A DNA stretch of 64,000 nt, taken from assembly GCF_050908235.1 (NCBI RefSeq), contig NZ_CP194340.1, one strand, 5' to 3'. Position 1 is the first letter of the stretch; every line of letters starts with the position of its first letter. Of this stretch, positions 45,055-52,718 are shown piece after piece. The translations under genes and the position numbers were made by a program. The notes below the pieces were generated by a model. It was not told the origin of the DNA, ran no database searches, and saw only the letters and a program-made list of their open reading frames with translations. This DNA is from Pseudoramibacter alactolyticus (GTDB lineage Bacteria > Bacillota > Clostridia > Eubacteriales > Eubacteriaceae).

Positions 45055-46422
45055 TCACACCAGCAGCGGCAAAAATAACTTGGCCAGTCCCAGAAAGATG
45101 AAGAAACCGCAGGTATCCGTCATCGTCGTTAAAAAAATGGAAGAAGACAACGCCGGATCCTGACCGATCTTTTCCAAAACCAATGGAATCAGATAGCCCG
45201 AAACGCCGGCGATCACCAAATTGCCAACCATGGCCATCACCACCACCATCCCCAGATAAATATTGTGATAACGGAAATAGATGATAATCCCGGTGATCAG
45301 GCCGATCGCCGCACCATTGAGCGCCCCTAAAGCGATCTCCTTAAACACCAAGGGCCAATCGTCTTTCAAATTGATTTCGCCAAGGGTGATACCCCGAATC
45401 GCTACCGAAAGCGTCTGGGAGCCGGCATTCCCCCCCATCCCGGAGACGATGGTCATCACCGAAGCCAGTGCCGCCACCTGCGCGATCACCGAATCAAAAA
45501 TGGCGATGGCCGACGCTGCAATAAAGGCCGTGATCAAATTGACACAAAGCCAAGGCAAACGCCGCTTGATGGACGTTCCGATTTCTCCGCCGATTTCTTC
45601 CTCGCCAGACACGCCCCCCATGTGAAGGATATCTTCCGTCTGTTCTTCCACCATGACGTCCATGATATCGTCGGCTGTGACAATCCCAAGCAGCGATTTG
45701 CGGCGGTTGACCACTGCCAGTGCTGTCAAATCGTATTTGCGCACGACCTGTGCCGTCTCTTCCTGATCAAGCAGCGGATCCACCGTCACCACATTGGGAT
45801 CCATGATATCTTCGAGCAAGGTCGCGGGATCTTCCGAAAGAATATCCCGCAGATCAGCCCAGCCCACCAGCTGCCGTTTGCGGTTGAGCACAAAAATCGT
45901 CTCGATAACTTCGGTTTTCGGGGCAATCTCCCGGATCTTCATCAATGCCTGCACCACGGTCAGATCCTGATATAAAGCGATATATTCCGTGGTCATCAGG
46001 CCGCCGGCCGTATTATCTTCGTATCCCAGAAGCACCTGGAGCTCTCTGGAATCGCTGGCCTTCATCATCTTGAGCAGACGCTTGCGGCTGTCGATGGGCA
46101 AATCGCCCAAAATATCGGCAATTTCGTCATTAGGCATAAAGGAAAAAATCCGAATGATATCCGAATATGCCAGCTGATGAACCACCCGCGCCTGCAATGC
46201 GTCGTCGGCATCTTCGAGCACGTCCGCCAGAAACTCTTTATCATCCTGATTAAAAAACCACTTCAGGTCCTCGTCGTTGATGGCGTCATCGTCGAGCACC
46301 GCCACAATATCGGCTGAGTGCATAATTTCATCCAGCCACTCCGTATTGATGGGTTCCCGGCTTTTAATGCGTTCTAACAGGGCTTCGTGCTGTTCTAATT
46401 GTTTTTGTTCTTCACTGGCCAT
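45055..46422 (-). CDS. mgtE: Magnesium transporter MgtE
   Basis: Mg2+-gated Mg2+ channel. It has the cytoplasmic N domain (SFMPNDEIADILGDLP), two CBS domains (TTEYIALYQDLTVVQALM; MDPNVVTVDPLLDQEETAQ) and five membrane helices with the signature MGGNAGSQTLSVAIRG and the pore-end TDTCGFFIFLGLAKLFL. 455 residues from the ATG at 46422, which follows GGAGGG. No M-box riboswitch is visible in the short leader. Confidence 0.95.
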   Translation of the reverse strand: MASEEQKQLEQHEALLERIKSREPINTEWLDEIMHSADIVAVLDDDAINDEDLKWFFNQDDKEFLADVLEDADDALQARVVHQLAYSDIIRIFSFMPNDEIADILGDLPIDSRKRLLKMMKASDSRELQVLLGYEDNTAGGLMTTEYIALYQDLTVVQALMKIREIAPKTEVIETIFVLNRKRQLVGWADLRDILSEDPATLLEDIMDPNVVTVDPLLDQEETAQVVRKYDLTALAVVNRRKSLLGIVTADDIMDVMVEEQTEDILHMGGVSGEEEIGGEIGTSIKRRLPWLCVNLITAFIAASAIAIFDSVIAQVAALASVMTIVSGMGGNAGSQTLSVAIRGITLGEINLKDDWPLVFKEIALGALNGAAIGLITGIIIYFRYHNIYLGMVVVMAMVGNLVIAGVSGYLIPLVLEKIGQDPALSSSIFLTTMTDTCGFFIFLGLAKLFLPLLV

Positions 46423-46497
46423 GGTACCCTCCGACAACCGTTAATCTTATTACTATGCCACTAAACTTCCCGTGCTTTCTTAAAATTATCTTTGCCT

Positions 46498-46506
46498 ATT
46501 ATAACA
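46498..46506 (-). promoter_or_regulatory. Extended -10 promoter of mgtE
   Basis: Minus strand TGTTATAAT about 75 bases before the mgtE ATG; no good -35 at 17 bases. Confidence 0.5.
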
Positions 46507-46568
46507 GAAATTCCCGCGCGGCGTTACCCTTTTGAAAACAGTTTTCGTCAAAGTTCTCCAGACCTTCG

Positions 46569-47264
46569 TCATCGGTTGACGCGGCCATCCGCCTCTAAAG
46601 GCTCGGCCAACAGCATCAGGTAAACCACGACGAGTACCGCCACTGCAAAGGGCATCGCCAGACGGCCAAATACCGCCGTCAGCCGAAAGGAGATTACCAC
46701 CCCGAGCACAAAGCCGGCGATGATGCCAAAATAGCGCAGGGATTTTCTGGCCTGACCGCGGTCGTGACTGCGCATCGCCCGATACAGTGTATCGACCCCG
46801 CTGCGCAAATTCCCAGTGCACATGGTGGTCGCAAAAGCGCCGCCCCGCAGTCTGCGAAAGCTCTGAACCTGCATGCTCGACACGAAAGCGATCATCCCAT
46901 TGGCCACCAAATTCCAGCCGTCACTTTGGGGAATAAAGGTCACGCCCAGCAAAACGACGGCTTCCAGGACAATGATGATCTGGCGCCAATGCAAAAGGGA
47001 GATTTCGCGAGCGGTGTGCTCCTCGTGAATCCATTTGGCTACCAGGATGCCCAGCGCATACACGCTGATGGGAAGCAAATAGCGCAGAGCCCGAGGCCCA
47101 TTGCCCTGGGCAAGGTTGAGCCCCATTAGCACGATATTGCCGGTTTCCGCCGTGGCAAAGACCTGGCCGCGGGTCACATAGCTATAAGCATCCAAAAATC
47201 CGCCGACCATCGCCAGAAGCGCCCCCAGCCGAAAGGTCTCCGAGATCCGTTCATCCGCTTTCAT
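46569..47264 (-). CDS. DUF1275 (YoaK-like) membrane protein
   Basis: Six-helix membrane protein of the DUF1275 family, function unknown. Family marks are the start GALLAMVGGFLDAYSYVTRGQVFATAETGN (conserved in pieces), the central MIAFVSSMQVQSFR and ATTMCTGNLRSG. 231 residues from the ATG at 47264, which follows AAAGGAG; the open frame to 47339 covers the leader. Monocistronic, with a strong promoter and a palindrome at the start site. Confidence 0.88.
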   Translation of the reverse strand: MKADERISETFRLGALLAMVGGFLDAYSYVTRGQVFATAETGNIVLMGLNLAQGNGPRALRYLLPISVYALGILVAKWIHEEHTAREISLLHWRQIIIVLEAVVLLGVTFIPQSDGWNLVANGMIAFVSSMQVQSFRRLRGGAFATTMCTGNLRSGVDTLYRAMRSHDRGQARKSLRYFGIIAGFVLGVVISFRLTAVFGRLAMPFAVAVLVVVYLMLLAEPLEADGRVNR

Positions 47265-47353
47265 GATGCAGCTCCTTTCCGATACGTGTGATGGATCTGC
47301 ATCGCCATTTTGATCAATGCACATCTCACTTTTAGGCATTTTTCGCGTGATGC

Positions 47354-47368
47354 TTGCCGGATTGGCAA
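47354..47368 (-). promoter_or_regulatory. Palindrome at the DUF1275 gene start site
   Basis: TTGCC-N5-GGCAA just downstream of the -10 box; position fits a repressor operator. The binding protein is unknown. Confidence 0.4.
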
Positions 47369-47377
47369 ACTTTTTTC

Positions 47378-47406
47378 ATGGTACGCCACTTGCCCGCACT
47401 TGTCAA
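47378..47406 (-). promoter_or_regulatory. Promoter of the DUF1275 gene
   Basis: Minus strand -35 TTGACA (47401-47406), 17-base spacer, -10 TACCAT (47378-47383). Confidence 0.7.
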
Positions 47407-47427
47407 ATGCGCTTTGATCCGGCAAAG

Positions 47428-47450
47428 AAAAAAGACTCCTGAAGGAGCCT
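47428..47450 (-). terminator. Terminator of the gntR gene
   Basis: Minus strand AGGCTCC-TTCA-GGAGTCT (G-U pair) followed by T-rich tract, 36 bases after the regulator stop. Confidence 0.8.
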
Positions 47451-47486
47451 TCTATCCTAATGATATATTTAAAAACCGGACTGTCC

Positions 47487-48209
47487 TTATGATTCATAAG
47501 TGAGTTTTATCTTGATTTTATCTCCTTTGAAAATAACCTTTGTATATTCGAAAGGAAGACCATCGCTGGAATAAATTACATCTCTCAGAAGTAATAATGG
47601 TCTATCTTTTTTTGTATTCAATAGCTTGGCTTCCTCGCTTGAAGCCGAAACCGATTCTAAAGTTTCATCAACCCGCTTCCTTTGCAATCCATACTCTTCA
47701 TTTAAAATGACACATAATTGTTCTTTTTCCAAATTTTCTTTCGTCAATTGAAAACTGTATTTAGGACTGACATAGGAAATATGAATACTAATTGGCTCAT
47801 TCCTTATATAGCGAACCCTTTTTATTTTATATACTAAATCATACGGTTGCAATTTGAGGCGCTTGGTAACCGTTTGACTGCCCTTTTCTGTTTTGATTTC
47901 AATAATTTTTGTTGAAATCTCATAGCCCATTTTTTCTAATTGCTCACGGATACCGATATAGGCCGGACTCAATGTTTCAATCTTTTCAGAGACAAAAGTC
48001 CCCTTTCCCTGAACCCGATATAGCCATCCTTCACGAACCAGTTCAGTTAGAACAGAGCGCACCGTCATCCTGCTAAGCCCATACATGCTGCTTAACTCAT
48101 TTTCTGAAGGGATTTTTTCATCAGGTCCCCATTTTCCCGACTCAATCGCATCTTCTAAAATTTCACGTAATTGCTGATGTAATGGCTTAGGATCATTTCT
48201 ATCTAACAT
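47487..48209 (-). CDS. GntR/HutC family transcriptional regulator with UTRA domain
   Basis: 240-residue repressor-type regulator. The N-terminal winged helix is DPKPLHQQLREILEDAIESG then IPSENELSSMYGLSRMTVRS and YRVQGKGTFVSE; the C-terminal UTRA effector domain ends with PLLLLRDVIYSSDGLPFEYTKV. UTRA regulators sense sugar phosphates or similar small molecules. The gene is divergent in function from its core neighbours and lies at the end of the sugar-phosphate cluster, whose promoters have GTATATAC palindromes, the HutC-type site pattern GT-N-TA-N-AC. It has its own strong promoter and a terminator. Base composition is AT-rich like the cluster. Confidence 0.92.
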   Translation of the reverse strand: MLDRNDPKPLHQQLREILEDAIESGKWGPDEKIPSENELSSMYGLSRMTVRSVLTELVREGWLYRVQGKGTFVSEKIETLSPAYIGIREQLEKMGYEISTKIIEIKTEKGSQTVTKRLKLQPYDLVYKIKRVRYIRNEPISIHISYVSPKYSFQLTKENLEKEQLCVILNEEYGLQRKRVDETLESVSASSEEAKLLNTKKDRPLLLLRDVIYSSDGLPFEYTKVIFKGDKIKIKLTYES

Positions 48210-48260
48210 TTTTCTATCCTTATCGTAATATATAATGGTGTCTCAATTTAATTAAAGCTT

Positions 48261-48289
48261 ATTGTATTTTAACGAAAAAATAAAGTCAA
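48261..48289 (-). promoter_or_regulatory. Promoter of the gntR gene
   Basis: Minus strand -35 TTGACT (48284-48289), 17-base spacer, -10 TACAAT (48261-48266). No GTATATAC site is present, so autoregulation is not evident. Confidence 0.75.
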
Positions 48290-48353
48290 GCGCACAACAT
48301 GTGGTTTGACTTTACCATGTAGCATTACAATAGAGGCGAGGTTTATGGGATAG

Positions 48354-48590
48354 CAAAAAGCGAAGATCAAACAGACTTCGCAGAGCATTCTGGACGCACA
48401 CGCCGTCTATCTCAACTGCTGTCTCGCCGTTTTGTACGATGAACTCCCCCATGCCGACGAAGTTGCACACCGCTCATCAAAAAACAACCGCGCCTTCATG
48501 GAAACCTACGGTATGAGCATCAAAAACACCACCGAAAACTCCTGCGTCGTCGAATGCATGCACATGTATCAGGAATTGACTCAAAAATAA
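48354..48590 (+). pseudogene. C-terminal remnant of a class I DNA methyltransferase (MmeI-like restriction-modification)
   Basis: The plus-strand frame reads ILDAHAVYLNCCLAVLYDEL and later NNRAFMETYGMSIKNTTE and CVVECMHMYQELTQK before a stop. Between them the +1 frame reads PMPTKLHTAHQK. Together these match what I recall of the C-terminal end of type II/MmeI-like methyltransferases (LADLYDP-xMP-xxLRxAHQ-xNDRAV, then YQKLT). Two frameshifts and a TAG at the third codon after an apparent ATG (48345) show it is dead. GC is higher than in the neighbouring sugar genes. Assignment is from memory of the family pattern. Confidence 0.55.
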
Positions 48591-48915
48591 ATCAGGAACT
48601 TCTGTTCCCACTGATGCTCTCAGCTTTTATGTGCTTTAAGAACATCGGTTAAATAAGCGTATTGCCCATCTCAACATACCTACTCGCATAATAGCCGCAT
48701 TCGGACTATTCAGAATATAACTTATTCTATGTTGAACCTTGTTATTGTCGTTTAGATCCAACAAGATAGACGGCAGCGGCTGGTATAGAATTTCGAGAGA
48801 CTGATTTCTTAAATACCATAATAATAGGCCGCCTACGGTTTTGTTTCGCCATAGAAGGCCTAAATAGTTATACATTTACAGGCTCCCCATTACTCAAATC
48901 ATTTAATAATACAAC
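48591..48915. other. AT-rich intergenic debris
   Basis: A minus-strand frame (48636-48875, starting MYNYLGLLWRNKTVGG) is open for 79 codons but has no ribosome site and no family I recognise; it may be a further gene remnant. Nothing else is seen. Confidence 0.3.
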
Positions 48916-49165
48916 CTAGGCAAGGTTTGCTTCAATTTTTTTACCGTGTGTATCGGCCGCTATCATTGCATTGTATAGATCTTTCGCCGTTACGACAAAT
49001 GCGTGATTCTGCGTAAATTCTTCTGCCTGTGTATGGCGTTCACACCATTCGAGTAATCTTTCCGAAAAAACAAGAAATATCCTGCATGTTTAAATCTTCA
49101 AAACATACCGGCAGCCCAAACTTAGCCAAGGCGATATCGAGATAATATTGTGCCAATGTATTAAT
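48916..49165 (-). pseudogene. C-terminal remnant of a glycerol dehydrogenase-like gene
   Basis: Minus strand reads AQYYLDIALAKFGLPVCFED and LNMQDIS in one frame, then ERLLEWCERHTQAEE and AFVVTAKDLYNAMIAADTHG in another, ending at a TAG at 48916. This aligns with the C-terminus of the intact GldA-type protein in this window (TLGLPVNLEGLGVKEV to TPESLAAAIIAADALG). A frameshift splits it and its N-terminal part is missing. Confidence 0.7.
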
Positions 49166-49166
49166 T

Positions 49167-49314
49167 TTGAAAACTTCAATCCAGCTTAGATACAGCTGCA
49201 TTATTGACAAGAATATCCATATGTTCGAATTTTTCTTTTGCAGATTTGATAAGAGCCAAACAATTTTCTTCCTTATTATCATAAAAATGTATCCGGTCAT
49301 ATCCGTCTGAAAAG
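49167..49314 (-). pseudogene. Fragment of a short-chain dehydrogenase/reductase
   Basis: Minus strand reads DRIHFYDNKEENCLALIKSA and KEKFEHMDILVNNAAVSKLD then TGA. The LVNNAAV block is the SDR hallmark (NNAG). Start and C-terminal half are missing; the fragment is joined directly to the glycerol dehydrogenase remnant, as after a deletion. Confidence 0.7.
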
Positions 49315-49355
49315 CTGGTTGTAGAATTACAATAATATGAAACTTAAGGGATAAG

Positions 49356-49421
49356 AAAGCGATTGAGTCCGTTAGAATGAAATGAGCGAAAACAATCTAA
49401 CAAAAGAACAGCAATCGCTTT
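49356..49421. repeat. Long inverted repeat after the deoC cluster
   Basis: AAAGCGATTG (49356-49365) and CAATCGCTTT (49412-49421), with inner GTTAGA/TCTAAC arms. It lies just after the last aldolase stop, so it may act as the end-of-operon hairpin, although the T-tract is poor. The plus strand also encodes a 13-codon peptide MSENNLTKEQQSL, which looks like the start of a transposase-associated protein, so an insertion-sequence end is the other option. Confidence 0.45.
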
Positions 49422-49426
49422 GAAAT

Positions 49427-50137
49427 TTATTCTTTATTTTTTTCCGCTAAATATTTTTTATATTGATCAATTAATTGGATCGCACTTCTTGTCCCTATCA
49501 ACTCAACACCAAGTTCAATCATCCGCAGACATGCTGCCAGCTGAAATTGCCGCGGAATCCCGGAAAACTTCATTTTGGCGCCGTCAGACATATAATCCCT
49601 CATGATTTGAAGCTGGTGTTCATTTGGCAAAATATTTGCTCCCGTTCCCGTTTTTACATAATCCACACCGCATTCACAAGCAGTCCTTGTTGCCACTGCG
49701 ATTTCCTTATCCGTTAATGTGCCAATTTCAAGAATCGTTTTGCACAGAGCGTTACGATTGTGGCATTTCTCGACCTGTCCCTGGATTTCTTTTTTTACCA
49801 GATCAATATTGCCGTCTTTAAGCGCTCCGATATTGATAACCATATCGATCGCCGTCGCGCCATTTTTCAAAGCGTCGTCGATTTCTGCCATTTTCATCTC
49901 GGAGGTCAATGTTCCGTATGGAAAGGAAATCGCCGCGCCGACTTTCACATCGCTGCCTTCAAGCGCTTCTGCAACGACGCTCGTCCAGCATGGCGTTGTA
50001 TAAAAGGCTGCAATATTGTATTCTCTCGCTTGTCTGCATCCCTCGCGAATGGCTTCTTCCTGCGTTTCCGGTGCTAAAATTGCCATGTCGAATACTTTCG
50101 CAAATCTTTCAACAGACATTGTTTTCAGATCAATCAT
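49427..50137 (-). CDS. DeoC/DERA-family aldolase (copy A, cluster end)
   Basis: A TIM-barrel class I aldolase of the deoxyribose-phosphate aldolase superfamily. The three active-site blocks are present: Asp in AIDMVINIGALKDG, Schiff-base Lys in GVDYVKTGTGAN, and the second Lys in KMKFSGIPRQF. 236 residues. It is the most divergent of the four copies (SFPYGTLTSE instead of FPFG...; GIPRQF instead of GVKxPRPQ). The ATG at 50137 follows GGGAGAA; the frame is open to 50275 inside the next gene. It follows copy B by 20 bases. The true substrate is unknown. Confidence 0.88.
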   Translation of the reverse strand: MIDLKTMSVERFAKVFDMAILAPETQEEAIREGCRQAREYNIAAFYTTPCWTSVVAEALEGSDVKVGAAISFPYGTLTSEMKMAEIDDALKNGATAIDMVINIGALKDGNIDLVKKEIQGQVEKCHNRNALCKTILEIGTLTDKEIAVATRTACECGVDYVKTGTGANILPNEHQLQIMRDYMSDGAKMKFSGIPRQFQLAACLRMIELGVELIGTRSAIQLIDQYKKYLAEKNKE

Positions 50138-50157
50138 TTTATTTCTCCCGCCTGATA

Positions 50158-50883
50158 TCACGATGCCCCGGCATATTCGGGGACAATGCCGATTGCCCGC
50201 ATCTTGTCGAGCGCGTCGATAATTTCCGGGGCCGCTCTTGTTCCGATCAGCTCCGCGCCCGCCATAATAAAGCAATAGGCGTTTTGCGGCCGGGGGAATT
50301 TCACCCCCGCCACTTTTAGTTTGATGTCTGTGTTTTCAAGTGTTTGCTTCATGATTAAGAACTGATCCATCGATGGACCGTCAAATTGTCCGCTTGCTGT
50401 TTTGGCGTAATCAATCCCGATTTCCGCAACCAATTCACAGGCAATGCTAATTTCTTCGTCTGTTAAGAAGGCAACTTCCAAAATATATTTTGTCAGGGCA
50501 TCTTCCGCCGCTTCTTTAAATAACCGCAATTCTTCTTTAATGACATCGTATTTGCCATCTTTTAAAGCGCCGATATTCATAACCGTATCGACGGAACGCG
50601 CGCCGAGCTTGATCGCTTCTTCTGTCTCAAAGGCTTTAACAGAAGGAGTGGAGCTTCCAAACGGAAAATTGATGGCTGCGGCCGGCAATACATCACTGCC
50701 TTTTAATTCCTCCTTCATGACCGGAAGCCAAAACGGACTGGAGGCATAAAAAGCAGCACAGTTATATTTAACGGCATCCCTGCACCCCTGACGAATATCT
50801 TTTTCGTCCGTGTTCTTTGGCAGAACGGAATAATCAAAAAGCTTTCCGATATTATCCTTCGTGTATTTTGATAAATCGACCAT
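50158..50883 (-). CDS. DeoC/DERA-family aldolase (copy B)
   Basis: Second aldolase of the same family, 241 residues. It starts MVDLSKYTKDNIGKLFDYSV and has VDTVMNIGALKDGKYD (Asp), GIDYAKTASGQFDGP (Schiff-base Lys), LKVAGVKFPRPQNAY (second Lys) and the phosphate-binding end AGAELIGTRAAPEIID. It is closely like copies C and D. The ATG at 50883 follows GGAGAAAG; the frame is open to 50928 across the transketolase stop. Co-transcribed with the transketolase pair. Confidence 0.9.
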   Translation of the reverse strand: MVDLSKYTKDNIGKLFDYSVLPKNTDEKDIRQGCRDAVKYNCAAFYASSPFWLPVMKEELKGSDVLPAAAINFPFGSSTPSVKAFETEEAIKLGARSVDTVMNIGALKDGKYDVIKEELRLFKEAAEDALTKYILEVAFLTDEEISIACELVAEIGIDYAKTASGQFDGPSMDQFLIMKQTLENTDIKLKVAGVKFPRPQNAYCFIMAGAELIGTRAAPEIIDALDKMRAIGIVPEYAGAS

Positions 50884-50924
50884 TGTCTTTCTCCTTCTCC
50901 TCTCGTAAAAACCTATTTTGCTCA

Positions 50925-51863
50925 TCAATTCATAAAATCCTTAATGTGCTGAATAATCCCCTCCTCATCTAACTCGTAATACGACAAAACATCATTGTAC
51001 GGCCCGTTCGTTGCATAGCAATTAGGGATCCCGTGACGGCGCACCGAAATATCCGGTTCTTCACTAAGCAACTCTGTCACAAGCGTTCCCAATCCGCCAT
51101 CTCGATAATGTTCTTCCACAATCAAAACCCGCCTTGTTTTTCGCGCCGACTTGAGTATCAATTCTCGATCTAAAGGATAAACGGTTGGAAGCCCAATATG
51201 TTCAACGTGAATATGGTCGCTTTTAAGAGCTCTCGCTACTTTCATCACATACTCCGTCATGCTGCCTGTCGAAATGACCGTTATTTCCGTCCCTTCGCAG
51301 ATCAATCGCCCTTTCCCTATCACGAATGGCTCGGTATCTTCAAACAAAACCGGTATCGCCGGATTGCCTATTCGCATATAAACAGGACCATCGTACGCAA
51401 GCATTGCTTTTGTCGCTTCTTTAATTTCATTTGGATCCTGAGGCGCTAAGATAACCACTTCCGGAATCATTCTAACGATTGCAAAATCTTCTAAGCTGTG
51501 GTGCGTCGACCCCAGGTCCGAGTAGGTAATCCCGCTGTTTCGCCCTACGATTTTAATGTTTTGATGCATATAACCCACATCGTTTCGAAACATCTCATAA
51601 GGGCGGCACGTGACAAACGGCGCAATGGCACAAAACACAGGAATAAAACCGCCAGTCGCCATTCCCGCCGCCATGCCAATGGTTCCCTGTTCAGCGATGC
51701 CGCATTCGAAATACCGATCCGGGCATGCCGTCATAAAATCGGAAAATCCCGAGCTCTTTCCGCTGTCTGAAGAGAAAAGTACAATGCGCTCATTCTGTTT
51801 TGCAATTGCTGAAACGGATGCCCCAAAAACCTTTCTCGGGTCATAATATTCTCCAATTTTCAT
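50925..51863 (-). CDS. Transketolase, C-terminal subunit
   Basis: 312 residues with the pyrimidine-binding and C-terminal domains of a split transketolase. Visible: FECGIAEQGTIGMAAGMA with the catalytic Glu that contacts the TPP pyrimidine, STHHSLEDFAIVRMIP, and the C-terminal EEHYRDGGLGTLVTELL. It forms the active enzyme together with the N-terminal subunit just upstream (ATGA overlap). Split transketolases often serve special sugar-phosphate pathways in addition to the general pentose pathway. Start ATG at 51863 after GTGAGG. Confidence 0.93.
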   Translation of the reverse strand: MKIGEYYDPRKVFGASVSAIAKQNERIVLFSSDSGKSSGFSDFMTACPDRYFECGIAEQGTIGMAAGMATGGFIPVFCAIAPFVTCRPYEMFRNDVGYMHQNIKIVGRNSGITYSDLGSTHHSLEDFAIVRMIPEVVILAPQDPNEIKEATKAMLAYDGPVYMRIGNPAIPVLFEDTEPFVIGKGRLICEGTEITVISTGSMTEYVMKVARALKSDHIHVEHIGLPTVYPLDRELILKSARKTRRVLIVEEHYRDGGLGTLVTELLSEEPDISVRRHGIPNCYATNGPYNDVLSYYELDEEGIIQHIKDFMN

Positions 51864-52717
51864 GAAGCAGCCTCACAAATCTTTTCTTGATATGAAAGTT
51901 TTGCCCTCAGAATCATTTCGCATTGTTCTAATTCTTTCCCGGACGGTTGCCAAAAATGGGAAGCCGTTTTTCCTTCCTGCGTTGGAATCCCTTTGGCTTT
52001 AATTGTTTTTGCAAAGACAATGCTCGGTTTTCCTTCTTCAGAAGGCAGCTTCTTTAATACATCAAGAATTTGTCGCACATCATGGCCATCAATTTCATGA
52101 GCGGCCCACCCAAACGATTCAAACTTAGCCATAACCGGCTGCATATTAAGGACATTTTCTACGGATCCACTGATCTGCAAGCCATTGTAATCAACGAACA
52201 GAATCAAATTATCCAATTTGAATTTGGCTGCCTGTGCCGCCGCTTCCCAGTTAGAGCCTTCCGGCAATTCGCCATCGCCCATTACCACGAAAACACGGCT
52301 TTTGTCCTTCCGAAGCTTCGCAGAGGCTGCCATGCCGTTGGCAATTGCCAAACCATGCCCTAATGCGCCTGTGTTTGCTTCTATTCCGGGTAGTTTTTGC
52401 ATGTTCGGATGACCCGGGATCACAGAATTCAAATGGCCGTAAGTATCTAAAATCTGTTTATCGAAAAACCCCTTTTCGGCCAACACAGCATATTGCGCCA
52501 AACATTTATGCCCTGCAGACAACACAAAGCGATCCCGATCGGATTTATCCGGCATGTTCGGATCGATATTCATCTCTGAAAAGTAAAGGGCCGTCACGAT
52601 ATCAATCGCAGACAGGGCGCCTCCAAGATGACCGTGTCCGCTTGATTTTAACATCCGGATCACATTCAAGCGACATTTTGTTGCCAAACATTCAAGCGCT
52701 ATTGCCGAGATGCCCAT
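51860..52717 (-). CDS. Transketolase, N-terminal subunit
   Basis: 285 residues with the TPP diphosphate-binding domain. Visible: SSGHGHLGGALSAIDI, the TPP/metal motif MGDGELPEGSNWEAA ending at FVDYNGLQISG, ALGHGLAIANGMA, and EIDGHDVRQI. I use the ATG at 52717 (GGAG 9 bases upstream and one base after the transaldolase-like stop); an ATG at 52732 inside that gene lacks a ribosome site. Partner of the following C-terminal subunit. Confidence 0.93.
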   Translation of the reverse strand: MGISAIALECLATKCRLNVIRMLKSSGHGHLGGALSAIDIVTALYFSEMNIDPNMPDKSDRDRFVLSAGHKCLAQYAVLAEKGFFDKQILDTYGHLNSVIPGHPNMQKLPGIEANTGALGHGLAIANGMAASAKLRKDKSRVFVVMGDGELPEGSNWEAAAQAAKFKLDNLILFVDYNGLQISGSVENVLNMQPVMAKFESFGWAAHEIDGHDVRQILDVLKKLPSEEGKPSIVFAKTIKAKGIPTQEGKTASHFWQPSGKELEQCEMILRAKLSYQEKICEAAS

Positions 52718-52718
52718 C

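Noticed and set aside
46423..46568. M-box magnesium riboswitch before mgtE
   Set aside because: The leader from the predicted start is only about 70 bases, too short for an M-box, and its conserved core is not seen.
46486..46821. Minus-strand 111-codon frame within and after the DUF1275 gene
   Set aside because: Overlaps the conserved DUF1275 coding frame and has no ribosome site or family.
48345..48353. Read-through of TAG as pyrrolysine in the plus-strand frame
   Set aside because: The frame is also broken by two shifts and represents only the C-terminal end of a larger gene, so it is a remnant.
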